From Aquilaria yunnanensis (lineage: Eukaryota; Streptophyta; Magnoliopsida; Malvales; Thymelaeaceae): 64,000 nt of DNA. The stretch lies in the NCBI GenBank assembly GCA_039654915.1, contig CM077596.1, forward strand, positions 54,000,501 through 54,064,500. Direction: 5' to 3'. This document shows positions 11,721 through 23,978 of the stretch, in pieces. The notes beneath the pieces are model-generated. The model searched no databases, had not been told where the DNA came from, and saw only the letters and a program-made list of their open reading frames with translations. The position numbers were made by a program, and so were the translations under genes. Within the stretch, counting starts at the first letter, position 1, and the number at the start of each line of letters is the position of its first letter.

Positions 11721-12242
11721 ACGTATTGTTTCCAACGGCAGTTCCAATATTATTTTTGAATTCAGATTCTCCCTATACCATTTTTCTTAAAATTATTATA
11801 CTTAGTTTGATTTTTTTTTAAAAACTTAAAATTAAAATTTTAATCATACTTAGTTTGAAGTTTCTTAAAATAATTGTTTTCAATTTTGAATCGCCTTTTG
11901 CCTTTGAAATTTTAATTAAAATTTGTCGTTGGAAATCTCCCCTTTTTAGTAGTGATCCTATCGAGCACATAACTATTTTACGCTTTCCAGTCTAACCCTA
12001 TACTTCAAAACAATACAATTCAGTTACTTTTTTTGCTTTGCAAGTATTTTATAGGTTTAGTCCCCAATGTTATGTTTTGCTTTCATAATGACCCAACACT
12101 TTAGAAAGAAAACAACTCATGTACATCTCGACATGTTCTAGTTCTAGTTTAAATTCAAATATGTTTCTAGTCCCTTAGTTTTATAATCATATATAATAAT
12201 TACCCTTGAATGTATGAGTTTGGAAATCAACTCTTACCGCCT

Positions 12243-12870
12243 TTAACATTTTTCACATTGTCTAATATAAACTTTTTGATTTCTAATTTTTATAATTGCA
12301 TCTGAGCCTAGAGATAGTCCGTCAATTTTTCACCCCTTTCCAATCAAGTATCGAACCTTTTTATAATGTATATAGGGAAAATAGAAAAACTCCAATAATT
12401 TTTTTCTTTTTTATTGTTGATTTCATTAATCTCTTCCTCCTACTTGTGTCATTAAACCAAAAACCAAAAAAAACTATGTATAGATCGGGCATTCACGTTG
12501 CAAACTATTTATTTTCACTAAATTGGTCCACAAGGTGTAGCTTAATATTGCATCTTTTACATTTTTTCCGGATCTAACATAAACTTTTTTTAATTGCAAT
12601 TTTCATAATTGCATATGAGCCTACCACTAGTCCCTCAATTTCTGATTCCCTTACAATTAAGTACCCAATCTTTTTTATAATGTTGGCTTCTTTAACAGGG
12701 AAAAAAAAATTAACTCCCAACACTTTTTTTCATGTTTACTCTTGACTTCATTAATCTTTTTCTCCTATTTATACTATTAAACTAAAAAATATGTTTACAT
12801 TGTGAATTTATTTTGCAAGCTTAATTTCAATACACACACTGGACATCTTTATCCAATTATTTTTTCCCAT
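12243..12870. repeat. Degenerate tandem duplication, period about 313 bp
   Basis: 'taatataaacttttt' at 12262 pairs with 'taacataaacttttt' at 12575. 'gagcctagagatagtcc' pairs with 'gagcctaccactagtcc', and both are followed by a 'tttttataatgt' block and a 'ttcattaatc' block. Confidence 0.65.
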
Positions 12871-14111
12871 TACAAAAAGACCTTCTTATTTCCATTTTAA
12901 AATTTCCTACATGAATATTCCTGGTATTTTACTCCACAGCTATAATCTTCTTTTCAAATGGGTACTAAAACTTCAAGTTTGTGCACTTTAACCAGCACAT
13001 TTCCCTTTTGAAATTCCCAGCATCTATTGATGACATAGTCCCATAAATTTCATTCATTTTAATTTTACCCCAAGGCTTTCAAATGTCACAGTTTGACCAC
13101 CGCACTACTACTGCAAAATATAAGAACTTTAACTTTCTTCCTAATTTTTTTTACTGTAATTGGAATATAAATTACATGAAAAATAAGCCTGTAATACTTT
13201 ATGAATCTTATATATGCTTCTTTTTAAAAAAATTTGGTGTTGTTGAACATTGGACTGTTGGAATCAAAAGTAGAGATGGAAGTGTTAGTTCTAGGCTTTT
13301 CCCTCAATGCCATGACTACCAACAATGTATATCAATGACAAATGAGTTTACTAACTTTTATTATAGTGCAATGAACCTCGTAATAGCATGACAAGGCATG
13401 CTGAAGAAGGAGATCTATCTCATTGAACTTGTATTTTTGTTGTACCTTGAGATGTCAGTTGGTAGGGTTCAACGTGTATTTAGCAAAACTCACAACTTTC
13501 CCATGAGTATATGGATTTGGGTAGTATTTGTGCAATGAGTAGGTGGGTATAGCCTGATATTCCATTTGATCCTATAAATTGTTATTTGCCTTTTATTTTT
13601 TTTAAATTATGTCTACATCTCCAAGAAAATATTTATATTCATAAATAATTAATAAAACAAATGATTCTAAAAAAAAAGTAATTATGATAATTTACATTAA
13701 AATTTGAATTTATTTTGGAAAAAAACATATTTTAAATAGGAATACTACAAATGCGGAGGGGTACAGATAATATTGCATAGTATTAGTTTAAGTCATACCA
13801 TGCCCAAGATTTTTCAGTGGCTGCAATCTAGGAGTGTAAGGTATCTTTGGATATCCATCATTTTATTGCTGACATAAATTTTTATCTTTTATTCAAATTA
13901 TTGCATTATTCTTTTATTCAGACTTTTTGATTTTGTGGCAGGTGGGTATTTAAATTAGTAAGGTAAGAATTTTTCTATGTTTTAGCTCTTATTTTCTTTT
14001 GAATTTGAATTGAGGCCCAATTTGTTGCTTTTATGTTTTGTGCAATATGATAAGGTTCAAAAGTTAAGTACCACTCAAAAAAATTGTGTAACGTCAATGG
14101 CAGTCTACTGA

Positions 14112-14682
14112 TGTAGGATATAAGGTACAACTCCATTTATTAGCTGGTTAGAAATAGGCTCGATACAAGGCCGATAACAGACAAATCCACAGTGGACTGA
14201 AAATAAAAAGCCTAATAGATCAATGAGGGAAAGTCTCATTCTAGATGGAAAGGATATCCCAAAATCACAAGATGACCTAAGTGATTCCTATCAAAGAGTG
14301 ATTTCCTTGGATCTCCCTTAGCTATATAAGTCAGCCCAATTGCCAATCGCGAGGTATAAAACTCTGATTCCTTACCTCCTTGCTCCTCTTTACTTATTGA
14401 AAGTCTAACTTGATCATCAGAGGCTTTTCCATGGGAAAATATTCTAGGGCTTTGACATTGTCTTTGTGTGCAGGACCACTATCTAAATTTCACCGGACCT
14501 TTAGGCTAGGTCCACATGATCCTGTCAACTATCAATTTGGCACTGTCTATGGGAACCATAGTGAACACTCGAAGATCCAGCATGGAGAATCAAGATCAAC
14601 TGGGAAATCAACATCAGAGTCATTGCCATACTAGGTCTATAGGGCCTATAGGTTAAAAGAACCATCAAAGAGCTGACCCCGA
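14112..14682 (+). mobile_element. Relic of a Tat-type gypsy 5' LTR end, primer site and leader
   Basis: A sequence starting 'tgtaggatataagg' and ending '-aactatca' (14112-14534) is followed three bases later by 'tggcactgtctatgggaa' (14538-14555). That differs from TGGCGCCGTCTGTGGGAA, the sequence I know at this place in plant Tat elements, by three transitions. The leader is cut at 14683 by the family X LTR. The LTR start is a guess; the end is better supported. A TATA-like 'ctatataag' is at about 14321. Confidence 0.55.
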
Positions 14683-15991
14683 TGTTATCGCCTTCTAGGT
14701 TGCAGACCTTCAACGGTCACATCAAAATTTTTAGTTTAATGCCTCAATTAGTTTGATTAGGCAATTCAAGTAAGTGTTTAAAAGGGTAAATGGTTCTTAG
14801 TTGAATTTTGCACCTAAGTGTCACTAGGGTCAATATGGTCATTTTGTACCCTAAGATGATAGGTTCTTTTGGACCCCAGTGACAAGAAACCAAAGTGTGG
14901 GAAAAAATTGCCTAAGCTAGTGTTACTATTTGAGCATAAACTTCTTTTACAAAAACTAAAGAAGTTGTGGTGTTTTTGGTGAAAGGTCATTTTAAACACA
15001 TTTGGGGAGGATTTGTAGGCACTATTCATCATCTTCAACTCCAATTCCTATAGCCCTCCCTCTCCTCTTTAATGCAATAGCCAAAACTCACTCAAAACAT
15101 CAATTCTTGCTGGAAATCAAAGCCTCATGAAGAACCCAAGTGGAAGGGAGCTTGTTTTTGCATGGGTTGCTTGATTTGAGCTAAAAATCACGTTTTTGAG
15201 CTAGGTAAGCTCTAAATTCAATTGGGACTATTTGTTCTTTGATGATTCTTGGTTTCTTGAGCTTCCATTAGCATGGGTCTAGTGTGAATGGGCTTGAATT
15301 GGTGCTTTTTGTGTTGAATTTGCTTGGAAATGTACGAGCTTTTATGGAACCCAAGTTCTTGTTGTGGATGCTTGATTGCTTGCTTCTTATCCTAAATTGA
15401 GGTAAGGGATTTAGTTTCTATACTTTTATAATGCATGTCTTAGTTGCTTGAATGTTGGATTTAAGTGGTTTGGGAGATATGCATTGTTATGGCGAGGTTT
15501 GTGTTGGGATGACTAGTGGCAATCACGCTCTTTGGTACTACAATTAAAGCCCTGATGCTTTGTGCATGAAGATGGCCTAGAAGATGGCCTATTATAGTTG
15601 TTTTAATGTAGTAGAGCTTGGGATGGCTTGGTGCGAAGGTTTGGCTGGCTTGGGTGGCCTCCAAACATGCTATGGATGCAGATTGGTGGTTTTGGGCTTG
15701 GGGGCCTAGAGCCACAGTGCCTAGAACCCAAGAGATTTGCTTGTAGTACCATAACGTCGAGGGTAGCGCCACAGCGCCAAGGCCAGTGCTAGGACATGAC
15801 AGCACTGACATGCTATATTATTTTTTGCCATAACTTTTCACTGGGGTATTCGATTAGGGCAATTAAAGATTCCTTGCGAAGCGAAAAGAAATATCTACAA
15901 CTTTCATGCGTTCACCCGAGGATGAATTGGCCTAGATTTTTATTTATTGTGCTTCAAATTGAGGGTTCAACAAGTGCTTAAGGGGCCTTAG
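14683..15991 (+). mobile_element. Family X LTR (plus strand), segment 1 of the nest's outer host
   Basis: It starts 'tgttatcgcc', matching the reverse-complemented end of the minus-strand LTR at 18692 ('tgttatggcc'). Homology continues through 'agtttaatgcctcaatta' and the 'gttgagg-taagggattta' block. It stops at 15991, where the minus LTR is inserted. Continuations are found at 18693-19119, just after 28086, and at 36401-37254. The summed pieces (about 2.6 kb) fit the 2.7-kb complete copy, with the last ~0.2 kb displaced beyond the window. Small ORFs such as 15461-15811 are LTR shadows. Confidence 0.75.
15987..15991. repeat. Target duplication CTTAG of the minus-strand solo LTR
   Basis: CTTAG at 15987-15991 and 18693-18697 flanks an insert with TG...CA ends. 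Removing the insert rejoins family X sequence in the order seen in the complete copy. Confidence 0.85.
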
Positions 15992-18692
15992 TGTAACATC
16001 GCCTACCCTGAATGGGGTGCTCCCATGAAGAATACGGAACCGGAGTCTCGCACTAGTTGCAGTTGGCTAGTTAATTACTTGTCCCATGTTTAAACATTTT
16101 ACGCATCTAGTTATTAACCTAATATGCATTATGCATGCACTTGCTTCGACTTGAATTTCACTTTAGGAAAATAAATCAAAACATTGCCGACACTTATAAA
16201 ATGTAACTAATAGACAAGTGAAAGCATAAAAGGTAAGTGTATTTACTACAAGTAATAATTGTGTGTGTGCATCATTACAAAAGTAAAGACTATGCACATG
16301 CCCAAAAGCAACTGAAATACTACTCGACCTAGAGACATTGGAGGCCAAACTAGCATATATATGTATACTGAAGGATGACCACTGACATTCATGGTTGACT
16401 ATGTCCATCCTTGTGCTACTAGCCTCTACAAGGCTATAAAACAACTATAGTTAGCACAAACAACTTAACCAATAAAACTAGAACCGATAACGATTCACTT
16501 AATGGTTTACCTGCAAGTGAAACATTGGCTCGTCAACCCCTCTATGGTCACCAACTCTAAACAGATGAAATCCGCACAACAACATTACAAGGAGTGAGAA
16601 TATGAAGATTCCTAGTAAGGGATTTAGGTATCTACAAAGAAACGTTAAAATCTGTAACAAAAACCTAAGGACACTCATATACATAAAATATATGGAATCC
16701 ACTACAGGCCCTATGCAGTTTAAGGGCTAATATATGCACATATACCTAAGTCCCTTGGGACCCCTCTTCAACCTAGTCCTCTTCACGGGGCGTCACTCCA
16801 TGCCTAGTGAGTTTTGGCCACTAACTCACTCCAAGTAAGCCTTAGGTTATTGATAGATGCAGATGCAGTAATGTAGCCTTCCATTGGTTATTGTGTAGGT
16901 CAAAATGGTGAATGCTCATTGCTTGCACTGTAAGAAATCCACTAGGTGTACTAGGCGTCCATATAGTGCTTCAACTCTTTAGACTTGCTAGGTCACTTGT
17001 GAACTAAGTGTCCACCCATTTAACCTATCAAGGATGCACTAGGCTTGCATTTGTGACTCAAGGCATAGCTTGGCTAGGCAACAAGTCCACTAAGCCTTCA
17101 TCCATGGTGGTCCAGTATCCAACATTACTTGGTTCACAATATTATGGTAAGACTTGCTATGGATGGACATAATTTACTAGGTTCCATAGAACCCCTCATG
17201 TGCACTAGGGTTTCCTATTGGTGCCTTAAACTCAAAGCTTCAAACTAGACAACCAATGGTGCTAAACCCTCTTAACCTTTCCTAGATCACTTTCCTTCAT
17301 GTTTTATTTTTACCCAAGAAAACTTTATCCACAAACTAGTGCTTTGAGGAGCTATGAGAGGTACTAAGGTACCATTGGTTGCTTTCCACCCTAAAGCCCC
17401 TTAAGCACTCATTGGCCCCTTACTTTGAAGCCAAATGAATAACAACCTAGGTAATTTTAGCCTTATTTCAAACCATGAAAGTTGTAGACCTTTCTCTTAG
17501 CTTCACGTGGAATGTTGAATCACCTCAATCAGACATTAAAGCAAAAAGTTATGGAAGAAAGACTATAGCATGTCGATGCTGTCGAGTGTTGGCGCCTAAG
17601 AGCCAAGAGCATTTTACTTTCAGATTCCAAATGGGGTGTTGGGCGCTGCAACCACACCTAGCACCTAGGCGCTAGGGCCCTAATCCATCCAAACCTTCAT
17701 AATTCCCCTCCACAAGCTCCGATTCATGATGACTAATACAATAGGCCATGGATATGCCAAACTAACCAAGTCTTAAGGCTTCAAACATACCTCACTAGAC
17801 CATGGTTTTTCACTAGTCCAACACAAGCAAAATTTACCATAACCTATGCATATCTTCCAAACTACTTCAAACCAACATTCAAGTAACTAAGACATGCATT
17901 ATAAGAGTATGTAAACTAAATCCCTTACCACAATTGAGAAGAACAAGCAAGCCATCAAGCACCACAAGCAACAAAGCTTCCATTATGGTGTTCTTATAGT
18001 TCCAAGCAAAATCCAACATACAAAGCAATAAAATAAGCTCAATTAAGCTAGACCCAGGCTCATGGAAGCTAAAGGAATCAAGAACAATCAAAGAATAACA
18101 AGTCCCAGCTGAATTTCGAGCTTACCGAGCGCAAAATGTGATTTTCAGCTCAAACCAAGCAACCCACGTAAAAACAAGCTCCTTTCCACTTGGGTTCTTC
18201 ATGAAACTTTGATTTCTGCCAAGAATTAATGTTTTGGGTGAGATTTGGCTATGGAATTTGAGAGGAGGAGGAGAGCTATTGGTTCATGAGGATGAAGAAG
18301 ATGAATAGTGGCTACCAAATTGTTCCAAAATGGCTTAAAAACTCATCTTTACATTTTTGTCCTTCAACTTCTTCAATTTTACCAAAAAGGCCCCATGCTC
18401 AAATAGTGCCATAAGACTTGGTAATTTAGCCTAAATCTTTGGTTTCTTGTCTCTTAGGTCCAAAAGAATAACTTATGAGCTTGGAAAATGAAACCTATCC
18501 CCTCAGGGTGCAAGACGGCCATTTTGCCCCTAGTGACATTTAGGTGCCAAATTGAACTAGGAACCAACTACCTTTCTAAACACTTGCTTGACTTGCTTAT
18601 TCAAGATAATTGAGGCATTAAACTAGGGATTTTGGCTTGTCTAACAAGTCTTACCTGACCATTAAAGGTCCACTACCTTGAGGGCCATAACA
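15992..18692 (-). mobile_element. Complete solo LTR of family X, 2701 bp, minus strand
   Basis: It begins 'tgtaacatcgcc' and ends 'gggccataaca', so it has TG...CA ends and a CTTAG duplication. No internal region, primer site or second LTR is present. It is the reverse complement of its plus-strand host: 17430-18640 pairs with 14725-15986, and 17040-17400 pairs with 18698-19075. Solo LTRs arise by recombination between the two LTRs of one element. ORFs at 16163-16444, 16499-16702 and 17475-17675 lie in this LTR and show no domain. Confidence 0.85.
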
Positions 18693-19119
18693 CTTAGGTG
18701 GAAGGTGACCAATGGTACCTTAGTACCCCTTCATAGCTCTTCAAAGCACTAGTTTGTTGATCAAGTTTTCTCAGGTGCAAAGAAAGCATGAAGGAAAGTG
18801 ATCTAGGAGGAGCACAGAACACTACAATAAGGCCATTAGGAAAGTTTAAAGGCATTTAGCACCATTGGTAGTTTAGTTGGAGGCTTTGAGATTAAGACAC
18901 CAATAAGAATTTATAGTGCATGATGGGTTTTTCAAAACCTAAAGAATTGAGTCCATCCAAAGCAAAGCTTACAATAATAGGATGAACCAAGTAATTGTGG
19001 ATAGCGGAGCACCATGGATGAAGGGTTAGTGCATTTGTGGCATAGCCATGTTGTAACTTAAGGCACAAGTGAAAGCTTAGTGCATCGTTGACGAATTAAA
19101 TAGGCAAGGCCTAGTACCT
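18693..19119 (+). mobile_element. Family X LTR (plus), segment 2
   Basis: It starts with the second CTTAG copy. It matches the reverse complement of 17040-17400 ('ccaatggtacctta', 'gaaagtgatctagg'). It ends where the Tat element's 5' LTR starts at 19120. Confidence 0.75.
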
Positions 19120-19946
19120 TGTGATAGCCAAAGGGCTATCACCCTCCAAGCTCTGAAGCTCTGGGGAAGCATCACCCTTGAAGAGCGTGGGAACCAACCT
19201 TGAGAAAGGAGGGTCCATAGTCCTTGATCCCCGGACTTCGGTAATCTAGCATTACCCTTGGGAATAACAGGACTGACCTCGGGAAGATGGTGTGCTACCA
19301 CCATCGGTAAAATGACCTGACCAACTTCGGGAAGAGTAGACTCACCATCCTCGGCAGGGCAAAACATCCTCTGAAGGGGATCTCTGTGCCGAGGGGCCTT
19401 TTGAATAAATGGGGCGACCTCGACAAGAAGCTCTTATATCCCGAAGAGGTCTCTTTCATTGAAAAGGTTTTGTGAACATGACAAAAACGGTTAAGGAGCC
19501 TCTGACACAGAGACCTCGCACACGTCCCTGACACACAGGCCTCCCACGGCCCTGACTTCTAGCCAGAATGGCCCATGGGCAGCTGGAGATCCCCATCCCC
19601 AAAGGTACGGACGGCTTCTGACCGAACACATGCCATGATCTGAGCAGGCTATGTCAAACGGACTTCTCCCAATGTCCTAATATAAAACTTGGGAAAGAAA
19701 CCTTGGTAGGGGGACTGAACTCCTAAGAAAACTCTACTCCCAATTCTTCATTCACTACTTGCCAAATACTGACTTGGGCATCGGAGGCTCCTCCCCCGAA
19801 AACACACTCTGGGGACATCCTAACCTCTGTTCTTTTGAGTCTTTCAGGTACTCTCACGTCGGAAGTCTCTCCTTCAGATACTCTCCACACCGAAAGTCCC
19901 TACTTCAAGCCACCATGTTGTACAACAAAGATGCTGAAGGGCATCA
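19120..19946 (+). repeat. 5' LTR of the Tat element
   Basis: It is 827 bp, starts 'tgtgatagccaaagggctat', ends 'gggcatca', and aligns end to end with 27236-28086. The ORFs at 19077-19534 and 19759-20139 are LTR shadows. Confidence 0.85.
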
Positions 19947-19948
19947 CT

Positions 19949-19966
19949 TGGCGCCATCTGTGGCCA
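19949..19966 (+). other. Primer binding site of the Tat element
   Basis: 'tggcgccatctgtggcca' begins two bases after the LTR end and resembles the TGGCGCCGTCTGTGGGAA of plant Tat elements. I do not assign the tRNA. Confidence 0.65.
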
Positions 19967-20159
19967 TCGTTGAGACTCAAAGTTTTAAGGATAAGGGACT
20001 CCCGAAGTCCCCATCCGCACCAGAGACTCAACCGGTGACCGAGCAGCCAGCTGCTAGGACCTCTTTGTCGGAGGACGAACATCCTCTGACTGTTACCATG
20101 GGCTTCCTAAGAGATTTCCAGTGCTCCATAGTGGTATAAATTTTGCAGCAACTTGACCA

Positions 20160-21560
20160 GAGGTAGTCTCAACCACCTTCGGTCCGAAGAGCCCCCTCGC
20201 CGGCCGCCCGCAGAGAGGGGAGCCCCAAGCCTGCCCATTGGAGTTCAAGTAGTGGAGACTTCCATGATGAATCCTCAACTGAGGGTGTCCCCCTCAGAGG
20301 GCATCGTGTCAAAGAAACAGCATCAAAAGGGCCTGGAGCCTCTCGCCAAAGGAGCCCATTGCTATACAAAAGGTCACCATCTCCTCGCCGGCGAAGTTAC
20401 TCCCTGAAGAGGAGACATCACTCCCCGCCGCCGGAGACTCTCAGGCAGCGGAAAGAGGCCAGTACCACCACCCTCATGGAAAAAATCCTTGAGAGGTTAG
20501 AAAAGGCAAAAAGGCAGGTTTCCCGAAAGCCTGTTTGGTCGAGGTTGTCGGAGACCTTCACAAGTGAAGAATCGCCATTCGTCCGAGCAATAGTTGAGGC
20601 ACCCATGCCCAGCGACTTCCGGGTACCTTGCTTAGAGATGTACGATGGCCGTAGTGACCCCCAGGCCCACCTGACCAAATATAGGCGTAGCATGGTGCTA
20701 CAAGGTGCCGATGACCCCATGCCGTGCAAGTGTTTTGAGGTCACCCTTTCCGGACCAGCAACGGCATGGTACAACTCATTGGGCCCTAGAACTATCATGG
20801 GATTCTAAGAGTTGTCCACCACGTTTACACAACAATTCATCGGCAGTAGGCCGACGGCGAAGATGCCAGTTCAGATGTTCGACATAGCATAAAGGAATGG
20901 AGAGACCATTCACGACTATGTCAAAATGTTCAACCGAGAAGCCCTGAGCGTGCCGGACTTTCGGCCCGAAATACGCATCCTCACCATGATACGGGGACTT
21001 CGGCGAGACTCACAGCTGTTCTACCAGTTCTCGAAGGACGCCCCAAATACCCTCGGTGAGTTCTACCGAAGGGCCGAGCAGCACATGACTGCTGAAAAGG
21101 TAAGGATGGGAGGTCTAAAGCCCGACCACGTTTGCCCCGAAGGACCAAGCCAACACCCTCGATAACCAACAGAGTCAGGGGGTCAACCTCAAAAACAGAG
21201 AGGGAAAAAGCCATTGACTTTTACTCCCTTAAATACCACAAGGACGAACATCCAAATGGCCATGGAGAGGCAGGGAGCTCAAATTTAGCGTCCGAAGGTC
21301 ATGACCTCGGACAACAAAAAGAATATGAAGAAATTCTACCAATTCCATCGGGACCACGGCCATGACACTGAGGACTACTTTCAACTCAGGAAATACATTG
21401 AGTCCCTGATCAAGCAAAGTTAGCTGCATCGGTATCTGCAAATACCTTCTCCTAGGGGAAGGAGGGAGGAAGAAAAAAAGGAAGACAAGGACTACGACTC
21501 CAACCGACGTAGGAACCGGAGTCCCAAGAAAAACCCCCCACCCCCAGCAGGAGTAATCCA
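20160..21560 (+). pseudogene. Tat gag relic
   Basis: Gag forms the particle and binds RNA. The frame of 20359 reads a basic S/R/P-rich N-terminal part ('KRSPSPRRRSYS'), then the Retrotrans_gag core: 'PCLEMYDGRSDPQAHLTKYR', 'LSGPATAWYNSL', 'TFTQQFIGSRP', 'NREALSVPDFRPEIR', 'PNTLGEFYRRAEQHM'. After a frameshift near 21130-21300 comes 'YQFHRDHGHDTEDYFQLRKY', the degenerate single zinc knuckle of this group; its cysteines are not intact here. Stops at 20806 and about 20890 and the frameshift break it. Confidence 0.8.
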
Positions 21561-21705
21561 GACGATCACCATGGGATTGCCCTCAGTAGAAAGGAAAAGG
21601 AAAGCTAGGGAGATCTCAGTGATGGAATTTGGCAACCCATCGAACAAGCTTGTTTGGAGAGATGGGTCTGCCGTAGTATTTGCACACGATGACCCGCAGA
21701 AGGTT
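21561..21705 (+). pseudogene. Start of Tat protease, cut by deletion
   Basis: After gag, 'VIQTITMGLPSVERKRK' to 'FAHDDPQKVA' is the region leading into the aspartic protease in Tat elements. The protease active site and all of RT are absent; the sequence jumps within a few bases to the RNase H region, with a change of frame near 21700. Confidence 0.55.
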
Positions 21706-22381
21706 GCGACCCTATTTCCAAGGGCACCCCATTATCATCCGAAGTAGCCTGCCTATTCGGGACATCATGAAGAAGGTGGACCACTTAGGAAGGCTATCGA
21801 AGTGGTGCATCGAGCTCGGTGAATATGATATCACCTATGAGCCGAGGAAGGCAATAAAAGCACAGTCAATGGCAGATTTCATTATCGAGGTACCAGTTGC
21901 TGAAGACAGTCCACCTAACCTCAGAACGGATGAACCTGAGTGGAGTTTGTTTGTTGACGGGGCCTCCGGTTCCGAACATCAAGGAGCTGGAGTAATTCTC
22001 AGTGGTCCCGAAGCTATGGAAGCCACAAAGGTCATCAAATTCGGATTTAACGTCACCAACAACATGGCAGAATATGAAGCCCTCATAGCAGGTTTGCACC
22101 TCACCAGAAGAGTTGGTGTGAGAAACCTAAAGGCCTACAGTGATTCTTAGCTTGTGGTCCGATAGATGGCAAGGGACTACGGCGCGAAAGACCCAACCTT
22201 GGCAAAGTATCATGACCCTGTGACAAAACTCATCCAAGAGTTTGACGTGGTACACATCGAGAACGTGCCTCGTCAAAATAATATTGAAGCAGATATTTTG
22301 GCCAAGTCGAAAAAGTCCACCGAAGTGCTAAGCCAATCGAGCATAGCAATAATGAGCATAGCAACCTCGGAAAGAGGATGA
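21680..22381 (+). pseudogene. Tat RNase H end plus additional RNase H (aRH)
   Basis: 'LRPYFQGHPIIIRSSLPIRD', 'GRLSKWCIELGEYDITYEPR' and 'AIKAQSMADFIIEV' form the end of the RT-linked RNase H. An archaeal-like second RNase H follows: 'EWSLFVDGASGSEHQGAGV' (first catalytic Asp), 'NNMAEYEALIAGL' (Glu), 'LKAYSDS' (Asp), and 'VPRQNNIEADILAK' (last Asp region). The linked pair is diagnostic of the Tat lineage. A stop at 22148 and another at about 22163 interrupt the second domain. These enzymes would remove RNA and process primers during reverse transcription. Confidence 0.8.
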
Positions 22382-22479
22382 AAAATCCCATAACAAAGTA
22401 TCTTATGAGTTCGGAGCTTCCCGAAGACCCTCACGAAGCGGTGAGAGTGCGAAAACATTCCGGACGATATTTCCTAATT

Positions 22480-23612
22480 GGAGAAGAGTTATACTGACAA
22501 GGGTATGCAAGTCCATTGTAGAGGTGTGTCGGCGAAGAGGACGTCGAGACAGTCCTCAGAGAAGTCCATGAGGGGCCTGTGGTTCGCACATAGGAACTGA
22601 TGCTCTGGCAGGAGCACTACTCCGCCAGGGATACTTTTGGCCCACCTTAAGGAAGGACACAAGGCAATTTGTCCAGAAATGTGACAATTGCCAAAGACAC
22701 GCCAACATCCAAAGGCTACCCTCAGAAACGATAACTTCTGCTAACTACCCCTACCCCTTCACAGTATGGGGTATTGACCTCATCGGGCTTCTCCCAACAG
22801 CACCTGGAGGAGTGAAGTTCTACATAGTCGTAGTAGATTACTTCACTAAGTGGATTGAGGCAGAGCCCCTTTCAACCATTTCGGCGAAGGACATACAGAA
22901 ATTCATCTGGAAAAACATCATATGTAGATTCAGCATACCGAGGGTGATAGTGGCTGACAATGGTTCCCAGTTTATTGACAAGGGATTCCAAGAATTCACT
23001 ACAGAACTCGGGATAAAAATGCACTTCACCCCAGTAGTTCATCCTTAGAGCAACGGACAGGTAGAGGTGCCAATAGAACCATAAAAGATGGTTTGAAAAA
23101 GAGATTGAGGCAAGCAAAAGGAAAATGACCAGGAGAACTGCCTAGCATGCTATGGAGCTATCGGACAACACCCCAAAGGGCCACAGGTGAGACACCTTTC
23201 TCACTCATCTTCAGCATGGAGGCCATTATTCCTATCGAAGTGGTTCAACCATCAGTTAGGGTGCAAGTGTTCGATGAGGAAGGAAACAACCTCGGATTGA
23301 GAACTAAGCTGGACTTAATTGATGAACACAGAGAAGTGGCTGAGCTTAGAAGAAAGGCTTTTCAACAAAGGGTAGCCATAACAGTGAACTTGCATGTCAG
23401 GCAAAAAGGAATCAGGAAGGGGGACCTTGTCCTCCAAAAGGCTAAGTTTGATTCCTGAAGACCATCTCACTGAGTCTTTCAGGCAAACAAGGAAGGGCCT
23501 TATTTAGTCCTTGATGAAGTTCGGCCAGGAGTCTATAAGCTCAGCGATACCGAAGGTGGAGAACTAAAAAATACATGGCATTCAGATGCTTTGAAGAAAT
23601 TCTACATTTAGA
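22480..23612 (+). pseudogene. Tat integrase relic
   Basis: The zinc-binding part survives as 'CDNCQRHANIQR' (about 22680). The core reads 'VWGIDLIGLLPTAPGG' (first Asp), 'YIVVVDYFTKWIEAEPL', 'VIVADNGSQF' (second Asp) and 'SNGQVE' (Glu kept). A stop after 'VVHP' (about 23046) and a frame change separate it from 'LWSYRTTPQRATGETPFSL' and the C-terminal 'KGDLVLQK', 'GVYKLSDTEG', ending near 23610. The catalytic triad is legible but the frame is broken in several places. Confidence 0.8.
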
Positions 23613-23978
23613 AATTTTTCTAAGGAAAAAAATCTCACCAAAGGAATCTAACCAATCAAGGTGCAAGTATCTACCTACAGAAGTAATATATTTTCTCTGA
23701 AGGTGCGTCAACCGAACATGGTTGATAAAAACAGGCAAAGCTTTGCCAAAAGATATTCGCCAAAACTGGTGTTATGCTAAAAAAGGTTGATAACAAGCAC
23801 AAAAAAAAAAATCTTCCCGAGGGTCCTAGACTAAAAATGGACAAACTAACCCTTGGAATCGAAAATCGTTTAAGGAGAAACTTGTCCTAGGACTTAGCCA
23901 AATTTTGGAGGAAAGAAAGAAATTTCATTTATACAAGAGGAAGTTTACAAAGAAGAAAGCCTATTCAAGGTCAAACAC

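Larger units (their letters stand above)
11336..14111. other. AT-rich non-coding region with degenerate tandem repeats
   Basis: This is 2.8 kb without a recognisable gene or retroelement domain. It holds a 60-bp tandem duplication (11601-11720) and a degenerate duplication with a period near 313 bp (12243-12870). The ORF at 13083-13391 (102 codons) shows no motif I recognise and lies in AT-rich sequence, so I do not call it. The '-gtccctcaattt' phrases resemble blocks in the family Y LTR, so part may be decayed LTR. Confidence 0.5.

Noticed and set aside
13083..13391. 102-codon ORF in the AT-rich region
   Set aside because: No motif, AT-rich surroundings, no splice or promoter signals and no repeat copy to compare. 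An ORF of this length is expected by chance here.
15461..15811. 116-codon minus-strand ORF
   Set aside because: It is inside a family X LTR and is not preserved in the inverted copy at 17430-18640.
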